From the NCBI RefSeq assembly GCF_002179965.1, contig NZ_NGUQ01000007.1:496001-560000 (forward strand): DNA of 64,000 bases, read 5' to 3'. The notes beneath the pieces were generated by a model. The model saw nothing but the letters and a program-made list of their open reading frames with translations. It was not told where the DNA came from and did no database searches. This DNA is from Pandoraea sp. PE-S2T-3 (lineage in GTDB: Bacteria > Pseudomonadota > Gammaproteobacteria > Burkholderiales > Burkholderiaceae). This document shows positions 58,464 to 64,000 of this stretch, in pieces (the first letter of the stretch is position 1; each line of letters starts with the position of its first letter). Position numbers and translations under genes: made by a program.

Positions 58464-59261
58464 ATGACGTCGAACTTCTTCCAGCCTGCGGCGGCGCTGC
58501 CGCGCGAAGCACGACGCTTCTGGTGGCTCGCGGCCGCCGCCGGTGCCGCCTATGCGGTGTCGTTGCGCGGCGCACCGTATCCCGATCAGGCCGTCGCCAA
58601 GGTCTTCCTGTGTGTGATGTTGCTGTTCGCGGCGCTCTACCATCGCGAACACCGCGAGCGCGTGTGGTTGTGCGCGGCGTTGGTCTTCTCCGGGGCGGGG
58701 GATGTGCTGCTGGCATTGCCTGCGATGGCACAGGGCTTTGTGCTTGGACTCGGCGCGTTCCTGTTGGCGCATCTTGCCTACTTCGTTCTGTTCTGGCGCG
58801 TGCGGCGCCGGTGGTCGCAGGTGCCCGCGTGGCATCGGGTCGCGATTGTGCTGGTATGGATCACGGCGGCGCTCGCCTACGTGATGTACTGGCCCGGTAT
58901 GGGCGAATTGAAGGCGCCCGTGGCGTGCTATGTGATCGTGCTGGCGATGATGGCATCGGCGGCGCTGCTCGCCGACGTCGGGGGAGAGTGGGCCGCCGTC
59001 GGAGCGTTGCTCTTTACCGTTTCGGATGCCCTCATCGGCACCACCCGCTTCGTCGGCAGCGTGCCGGCTCAGGAATACGCCATCTGGATTCTCTACGGGC
59101 TGGCGCAGTTGCTGCTCACGGCCGGTATCTTGGCCAAACGCCCGGGCACCGACGTACGCGCTTCCGGTGCAAACAGCGGGAGCGGCGGCAGCGGTGAACG
59201 TGGTGACGGTGGTGAAGGTGGTGAAGGTGGTGAAAAGAGTGGAGACGCCCGCTGTGCCTGA
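58464..59261 (+). CDS. YhhN/TMEM86-family membrane protein (lysoplasmalogenase-like)
   Basis: 265 residues from the ATG at 58464, with GAGGGC upstream (58413 is a longer alternative). About eight helices with YhhN hallmarks: FSGAGDVLLALP, FVLGLGAFLLAHLAYF and FTVSDALIGTTRF, whose two Asp residues are the proposed active site of lysoplasmalogenase, which cleaves vinyl-ether lipids. The C-terminal 25 residues are a Gly/Glu-rich low-complexity tail from a GGTGAA/GGTGAAG-type DNA repeat. It overlaps the PBP1C GTG start, so it is coupled between A2M and pbpC. Confidence 0.83.
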   Translation: MTSNFFQPAAALPREARRFWWLAAAAGAAYAVSLRGAPYPDQAVAKVFLCVMLLFAALYHREHRERVWLCAALVFSGAGDVLLALPAMAQGFVLGLGAFLLAHLAYFVLFWRVRRRWSQVPAWHRVAIVLVWITAALAYVMYWPGMGELKAPVACYVIVLAMMASAALLADVGGEWAAVGALLFTVSDALIGTTRFVGSVPAQEYAIWILYGLAQLLLTAGILAKRPGTDVRASGANSGSGGSGERGDGGEGGEGGEKSGDARCA

Positions 59262-61596
59262 CCTTCGTCGTCTGACGGCGTCCGTCGTCGTCGCGCTTGC
59301 GCTATGCACGCTACAGGCAGTGCAGCCCGCGCACGCGGTGCCGTCGTTTGATGAGGTACGGCAGGATTGGCGCGCGTCCGACTGGATATTGCTCGATCGG
59401 CACGGGCAGCCATTGCAGCGTTTGCGTGCCGACATGCGTGCGCAACGTGGCGATTGGGTCACATTGGCCGACGTCTCGCCCGCGTTCCGGCAGGCATTGA
59501 TCGTCTCCGAGGACAAGCGTTTTTACGAGCACAGCGGCGTCGATTGGCGAGGTGTCGCGGCGGCAGCGTGGGGCAATCTCTGGCACTCACGAACGCGCGG
59601 TGCATCGACGCTGACGATGCAGTTGGCGGGTTTGCTTGACGACGATTTGCGGCCGAACACGCGCAATCGCTCGATGACGCAGAAAGTCGGTCAGGCTGCG
59701 ACAGCGGTGTGGCTGGAACAACGCTGGCGCAAGGATCAGATTCTCGAGGCGTATCTGAACCTCGTGCCGTTCCGGGGGGAACTGGTCGGGCTCTCGGCGG
59801 TGTCGCAGACGCTCTTCGGCAAGCTTCCGATCGGACTGGACGCACGCGAGTCTGCGATAGCCGTGGCGCTGTTGCGTGCGCCGAATGCGCCCGCTGCACG
59901 AGTGTCGCAACGGGCCTGCGGCATTCTCCGCGACATGGCGCAAGGTGGCCTCGGCGGCGTTGGCAGTGTAGGCGGCGCGGCCAACGACTGCAACGGACTG
60001 GAGGGTTACACGCAACTCGTGTTCTCACGTCCTGCGGCCGTCATGGCCACGCGCGACGCGGTCAATCTGGCACCGCATTTCGCGCGCCGGTTGTTCTCGG
60101 TGAGCCGGCCACCCGCCGGAACGCGTCTGACGAGTACGCTCGACGCGAATCTTCAGCGCATGGCCGCCACCACACTGCAACAGACGCTGCGGGAGCTAGG
60201 CGCACCCGGGCGTTCACGCAACGTGCAGGATGGCGCGCTCGTGGTTATCGACAACGCCAGTGGCGACATTCTCGCGTGGGTCGGCTCGTCGGGCGCGCTC
60301 TCGGCTGCGGCACAGGTCGATGGAGTGACTTCGCTACGTCAGGCAGGCTCGACGCTCAAGCCCTTCCTGTATGCGCAGGCCATCGCTGAACAGCGAATCA
60401 CGGCGGCGACGTTGCTCGACGATTCACCGCTCGATTTGCCGACAGGTGGCGGGTTGTATATCCCGCAGAACTACGACCGGCACTTCAAGGGATGGGTCAG
60501 CGCTCGCACGGCGCTCGCATCGTCGTTGAACGTGCCTGCGGTGCGCACGTTGGTGATGGTGACGCCGCGCCGTTTTGCGCAGACGTTGGTGTCGCTGGGT
60601 TTGCCGCTGACGCAAAGCGGTGACTACTACGGTTTCAGCCTTGCGCTGGGCAGTGCGGACGTCACGCTGCTATCGCTGACGAACGCCTATCGCGCGTTGG
60701 CCAACAACGGTGTGGCGAGCGCCACGCGCGATCAGATGCCGGTAGCCGCCCGCGCAGGCACCGGCAAACTCGCTGCCAACGCCAACGCCAACGCCAACGC
60801 CAACGCCAACGCCAACGCCAACGCCAACGCCAACGCCAACGCCAACGCCAACGCGACCGTTTTCTCGCCGCAGGTGAGTTTTATCGTGTCCGACATGCTC
60901 TCCGATCGTCAGGCGCGTACGCGCACGTTCGGGCTGGACAGTCCGCTCTCCACCCGCTACTGGACGGCCGTCAAAACCGGCACGAGCAAGGACATGCGCG
61001 ACAACTGGGCAGTGGGCTATTCGCGTCGCTATACGGTCGGTGTCTGGGTGGGGAATGCGGATGGTGCGCCTATGTGGGACGTCTCCGGCGTCTCGGGGGC
61101 CGCGCCGATCTGGCATCGCGTGATGGACTATCTGCACCGCCGCACGGCCAGCCTGCCGCCACCGCCACCGGCGGGCGTGGAGCATGTCGCAGTGCAGTAT
61201 GCCGAGCACGTCGAACCCGCGCGCGAAGAGTGGTTTCTCGCGGGCACGGGGCAAAGCACGATTGCCTTGTCGTCGCTCGCTTCGAAAGCACCGGGCGGCC
61301 CGCTCTGGCGCATTTCCGGTCCGGCCGACGGCACCATCGTCGCGCTCGATCCCGATATTCCGCCCGCTAATCAACGCCTCTGGTTTCAGGTGGCTGCGGC
61401 ATGGCCCAAGGGGGCCGCGTGGCGACTCGATGGCAAGCCGTTGAGTGGCGGTGCGCGCGTGAGCTGGTTGCCCTGGCCGGGACGACATACGCTCGAACTC
61501 GTCGATGCCTCAGGCACGGTGCGCGATAGTGTTCGTTTCGAGGTACGCGGAGCGAGCGTGAATGACGGCAAGCGCATGCGCAATGCGAGTCGCTGA
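59254..61596 (+). CDS. pbpC: Penicillin-binding protein 1C
   Basis: 780 residues from the GTG at 59254, which overlaps the YhhN stop by eight bases and begins right before a signal anchor (ASVVVALALCTLQAVQPAHA); the longer frame from 59026 is only a shadow of the YhhN gene. Transglycosylase motif EDKRFYEHSGVDWRG, transpeptidase STLK (QAGSTLKPFLYAQ), SSLN and KTGTSKDMRDNWAVG are all present, and a C-terminal BiPBP domain follows. Near residue 510 is a run of thirteen Ala-Asn pairs encoded by a GCCAAC repeat. It synthesises and cross-links peptidoglycan, working with A2M. Confidence 0.92.
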   Translation: MPDLRRLTASVVVALALCTLQAVQPAHAVPSFDEVRQDWRASDWILLDRHGQPLQRLRADMRAQRGDWVTLADVSPAFRQALIVSEDKRFYEHSGVDWRGVAAAAWGNLWHSRTRGASTLTMQLAGLLDDDLRPNTRNRSMTQKVGQAATAVWLEQRWRKDQILEAYLNLVPFRGELVGLSAVSQTLFGKLPIGLDARESAIAVALLRAPNAPAARVSQRACGILRDMAQGGLGGVGSVGGAANDCNGLEGYTQLVFSRPAAVMATRDAVNLAPHFARRLFSVSRPPAGTRLTSTLDANLQRMAATTLQQTLRELGAPGRSRNVQDGALVVIDNASGDILAWVGSSGALSAAAQVDGVTSLRQAGSTLKPFLYAQAIAEQRITAATLLDDSPLDLPTGGGLYIPQNYDRHFKGWVSARTALASSLNVPAVRTLVMVTPRRFAQTLVSLGLPLTQSGDYYGFSLALGSADVTLLSLTNAYRALANNGVASATRDQMPVAARAGTGKLAANANANANANANANANANANANANANATVFSPQVSFIVSDMLSDRQARTRTFGLDSPLSTRYWTAVKTGTSKDMRDNWAVGYSRRYTVGVWVGNADGAPMWDVSGVSGAAPIWHRVMDYLHRRTASLPPPPPAGVEHVAVQYAEHVEPAREEWFLAGTGQSTIALSSLASKAPGGPLWRISGPADGTIVALDPDIPPANQRLWFQVAAAWPKGAAWRLDGKPLSGGARVSWLPWPGRHTLELVDASGTVRDSVRFEVRGASVNDGKRMRNASR
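60775..60852 (+). repeat. (GCCAAC)13 microsatellite inside pbpC
   Basis: Thirteen exact tandem hexamers (78 bases) encoding (Ala-Asn)13 between the SSLN and KTG motifs of PBP1C. Slippage would change linker length by two residues per copy but never shift the frame. Confidence 0.95.
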
Positions 61597-61815
61597 GCGC
61601 ATGTGCGCTGCCGATGAACTGAATCTGCCTGGAATGTGCTTATTCCGCCACAAGGATTGCCCTGATTAATTTTTGATGAAGCAGACGCGTCGACGCGATG
61701 CGCGCTACACTAAAAATCAGACTTGGCAATGTTGGCAATACGTGACGCGATGTGTCGGTAGCGAGTCGAAACGCCATCGGACTGTGCGGACACGCCCTGT
61801 AGCGGAGACACATCG

Positions 61816-62787
61816 ATGATCACGCTGGATGCGCGTCAAACTGCGCAGTTGCTACCCTATCCGCAATTGGCCGATGGTATCGAGGCCATGCTCATGGAGA
61901 TGCGCTCGGGCACGGCGCGTGCGCCGGAGCGTCTGCATTTTCCCCTGACCGAACCTGAACGCGGCCGCCGTGGCGGTGTGCTGCTTGTCATGCCCGCCAC
62001 CAATCGCGATGTTGCGATGACCAAGCACATCACGGTGCATCCCGAGAACTGTCGTGCGGGCAAGCCGTCGATCATCGGCGAAGTGATGGTGTTCGATCCC
62101 CACACCGGCGAGCGTCTGATGTTGCTCGACGGACCCACGGTGACCGGGCGCCGTACAGCAGCCGTCACGCTGTTTGCCGCTCGCAAGTTTGCCCCGCGAC
62201 CGCAGGGGCCGGTGCTGATTGTCGGCGCGGGTGTGCAGGCGCGTGCGCATCTCGAAGCCTTTGCTGCCGGCATGGGCACCCGTCACTTCATGATTTTCTC
62301 GCGCAGCCCGGAGCGTGCGCATGCGTTGGCCGATCATGCCGCCACCCTTGGCGTGGAGGCGACGGTAGTCGACGCCATCGAGCCGGTGCTGAGTACGGTG
62401 AGCATCGTCATCACGGCCACCACGAGCAGCGAACCGGTGTTGCCCGACAGCGATGCGATGCGGTGGCGTGACGACATTTTTGTCGCCGGCGTCGGCGCGT
62501 TCCGGCCCGACATGCGAGAACTGCCGCCGCAGTTGTGCCGTGACGCCGCGGTGCGCGGAACGCTGGTTGTCGATACGTGGGAAGTCAAACACGAAGCGGG
62601 CGATTTGCTGCATGCCGCGATCGACTGGGGCCGTGCAGCACCGTTGATGGACGCCATCATCACCCCCGACCGTTTCCGCGCCAGCGGCCCGGTGCTGTTC
62701 AAGAGCGTGGGTTACGCGCTGTGGGATCTGGCGGCGGTGCTGTGCGCACGCGCCAATCTCAAAAAGGATGGTGTGCCGGAAGCTTGA
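61816..62787 (+). CDS. Ornithine cyclodeaminase/mu-crystallin family protein
   Basis: 323 residues with GCGGAGA before the ATG. The NAD(P)-binding Rossmann motif VLIVGAGVQARAHLEAF is near residue 135, and the conserved TGRRTAAVTLFAARK and VHPENC segments are present. Members include ornithine cyclodeaminase, alanine dehydrogenase and delta1-pyrroline-2-carboxylate reductase (for trans-4-hydroxy-L-proline or ketimine reduction); which one cannot be decided here. Cytoplasmic, single gene. Confidence 0.88.
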   Translation: MITLDARQTAQLLPYPQLADGIEAMLMEMRSGTARAPERLHFPLTEPERGRRGGVLLVMPATNRDVAMTKHITVHPENCRAGKPSIIGEVMVFDPHTGERLMLLDGPTVTGRRTAAVTLFAARKFAPRPQGPVLIVGAGVQARAHLEAFAAGMGTRHFMIFSRSPERAHALADHAATLGVEATVVDAIEPVLSTVSIVITATTSSEPVLPDSDAMRWRDDIFVAGVGAFRPDMRELPPQLCRDAAVRGTLVVDTWEVKHEAGDLLHAAIDWGRAAPLMDAIITPDRFRASGPVLFKSVGYALWDLAAVLCARANLKKDGVPEA

Positions 62788-62798
62788 GTGGCGATTGA

Positions 62799-63671
62799 CT
62801 ACGCTGGCAGCGCAATCGGCACGCCCGCCGCCCCCGACGAGACATGAGAAAGGTGCGTGAGGTCGGGGGTAATCACATGCACGGGCAGACCGAGCGTCTG
62901 CTCGATCAGATCGGCACGCATGATCTCGCGCGGTGTGCCTGTCGCAAGAATACGGCCGTCGGCCAGCAGCGCCATCCGGTCGGCATGGCGCGCCGCGAGG
63001 TTGACGTCGTGCACGATCGCCATCGCACCAAATCCCCATGACTTGGCCAACTCACGTGTGAGCGAGAGCAGATGATGCTGATGCGCGAGGTCGAGCGCCG
63101 CCGTCGGCTCGTCGAGCAGCAGATAGCGCGGTACTGAAGCCGCCGTCTCCTTCGGCGTACCTGAAGCACCCGAAGCATCCGATGGCCACAACTGCGCCAA
63201 CACCCGCGCGAACTGTACCCGCGCCCATTCGCCACCGGACAGCGTCGTCACGTCGCGATGCAGCAGCGCTCCCGCGCCTACGCGTTCCAGCGCCGCCGTC
63301 GCAATCTCCGTGTCGCTGGCACCACGTGCGTTGCCGCGTCGCGGTGTGGCAAACGGCAAACGTCCCATCGTCACAATTTCCAGCGCGCTGAACGGAAACG
63401 ACAACTGCGCGGTTTGCGGCAACACGGCACGCAACCGAGCCAGCGCGGCCGTGGTGTATTGCGCGAGATGCGCGCCATTGAGCGTGATAGCGCCAGACAC
63501 GCGCGCGCGCGGCGACATCGGCTCTCCGGCGAGCGCTTTGAGCAACGTACTCTTGCCTGCGCCATTGCGCCCAAGCAACACCAGCAATTCGCCGGGACGG
63601 ATGTCGAGCGACAGGCCGTCGAGCACGGGCGAATCGGTGTGAGCAATGGTCAGATCGTGGGCGCTAAGCAT
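62799..63671 (-). CDS. hmuV: Haemin ABC importer ATP-binding subunit
   Basis: 290 residues. Walker A LLGRNGAGKSTLLKAL near 35-50, signature LSGGEWARVQFARVLAQL near 140-157, Walker B YLLLDEPTAALDLAHQHH near 175. The LSGGEW form and the DLAHQHH ending are typical of HmuV haemin transport ATPases rather than vitamin B12 or siderophore systems. Encoded 42 bases after hmuU on the same strand. It powers import of haem across the inner membrane. Confidence 0.9.
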   Translation of the reverse strand: MLSAHDLTIAHTDSPVLDGLSLDIRPGELLVLLGRNGAGKSTLLKALAGEPMSPRARVSGAITLNGAHLAQYTTAALARLRAVLPQTAQLSFPFSALEIVTMGRLPFATPRRGNARGASDTEIATAALERVGAGALLHRDVTTLSGGEWARVQFARVLAQLWPSDASGASGTPKETAASVPRYLLLDEPTAALDLAHQHHLLSLTRELAKSWGFGAMAIVHDVNLAARHADRMALLADGRILATGTPREIMRADLIEQTLGLPVHVITPDLTHLSHVSSGAAGVPIALPA

Positions 63672-63713
63672 GTTGAATTCCTGTCGGGTGTCGTTGCACG
63701 TTTCGGTCCCGTC

Positions 63714-64000
63714 CTATAGCCCGAACTGGCCACGGCGTCGCCACAGCAGCATGAGGAAGAAGGGCGCGCCCAGTAGCGCCGTCAGAATGCCGAGCGGCAA
63801 TTCGGCCGGCGACACCCACGTGCGCGCCACCAGATCGGCGAGCAGCGTCAGAATCGCGCCGAACAGCGCCGCCGCAGGCAGTACCGCGCGCGGATCGGGG
63901 CCGACCACCAAGCGCACGATATGCGGCGCGATCAGACCGATGAAGCCGATCATCCCGCTCGATGCCACCAGCGCGCCGACGCACAACGCACACGCCACCA
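63714..64000 (-). CDS. hmuU: FecCD/BtuC-type haemin permease (partial)
   Basis: Only the C-terminal 95 or so residues are in the window; the gene continues beyond the right edge, and the internal methionine at 63998 is not its start. [20 protein letters not shown] is the signature of FecCD-family permeases that contacts the ATPase, and [20 protein letters not shown] is the conserved last helix. It pairs with HmuV downstream. Confidence 0.9.
   Translation of the reverse strand, partial: VACALCVGALVASSGMIGFIGLIAPHIVRLVVGPDPRAVLPAAALFGAILTLLADLVARTWVSPAELPLGILTALLGAPFFLMLLWRRRGQFGL

Noticed and set aside
60775-60852. CRISPR-like array
   Set aside because: It is a pure hexanucleotide tandem repeat within a coding frame with no spacers.

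Overview
The window looks like about 64 kb of chromosome from a high-GC betaproteobacterium of the Burkholderiaceae. Pandoraea is my best guess (inference from gene content and protein style, not tested). It holds the classic replication-initiation neighbourhood: gyrB-dnaN-dnaA on the minus strand, facing rpmH-rnpA-yidD-yidC-mnmE on the plus strand. I see no rRNA, tRNA, CRISPR array, transposase or integrase.

Layout. 1-7 kb: lipid-type methyltransferase and DUF1295 membrane enzyme (coupled), EamA exporter, LysR regulator divergent from an unknown gene and an MBL-fold hydrolase, then a LysP-type lysine permease. 7-20 kb: a contact-dependent-inhibition-type two-partner secretion island. It has a 3,099-residue CdiA/FhaB exoprotein, a coupled 92-residue immunity candidate, an extra two-helix membrane ORF downstream, and a CdiB/FhaC transporter on the opposite strand. 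A 27-bp hairpin element occurs, in the same orientation, at both edges of the island. 20-31 kb: gyrB, dnaN, dnaA, rpmH, rnpA, yidD, yidC, mnmE. 31-40 kb: class IV aminotransferase with a MerR regulator and a MerR-style promoter between them, three small exported proteins, RNA 2',3'-cyclic phosphodiesterase, MHYT sensor, DHA2 exporter, DedA-rhodanese fusion, and an OhrR-like regulator that lacks the usual cysteine. 40-47 kb: ClcA channel coupled to mnmC, a CPA2 antiporter coupled to a YbdK ligase.

46.8-48.1 kb is a gene-poor gap with an AT-rich stretch followed by three perfect DnaA boxes and one 8/9 box. This is a better-looking oriC than the dnaA-rpmH gap, although it lies about 21 kb from dnaA. 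Rough hand counts of G and C on the two sides agree with a strand switch here. 48-52 kb: MarR with a Cys/His tail, SET-domain methyltransferase, phhB-phhA with a divergent Lrp-type regulator and a double palindrome between them, and a FUSC-like membrane protein. 52-62 kb: a large alpha-2-macroglobulin with an intact CLEQ thioester motif, a YhhN/lysoplasmalogenase-like membrane protein, and penicillin-binding protein 1C carrying a (GCCAAC)13 repeat. 62-64 kb: ornithine cyclodeaminase-family enzyme and the end of a haemin ABC transporter (hmuV, partial hmuU).

The most interesting items are the displaced DnaA-box cluster, the CDI island with divergent cdiB, orphan membrane ORF and flanking hairpins, the A2M-YhhN-PBP1C set, and several regulators with unusual residues or operators.
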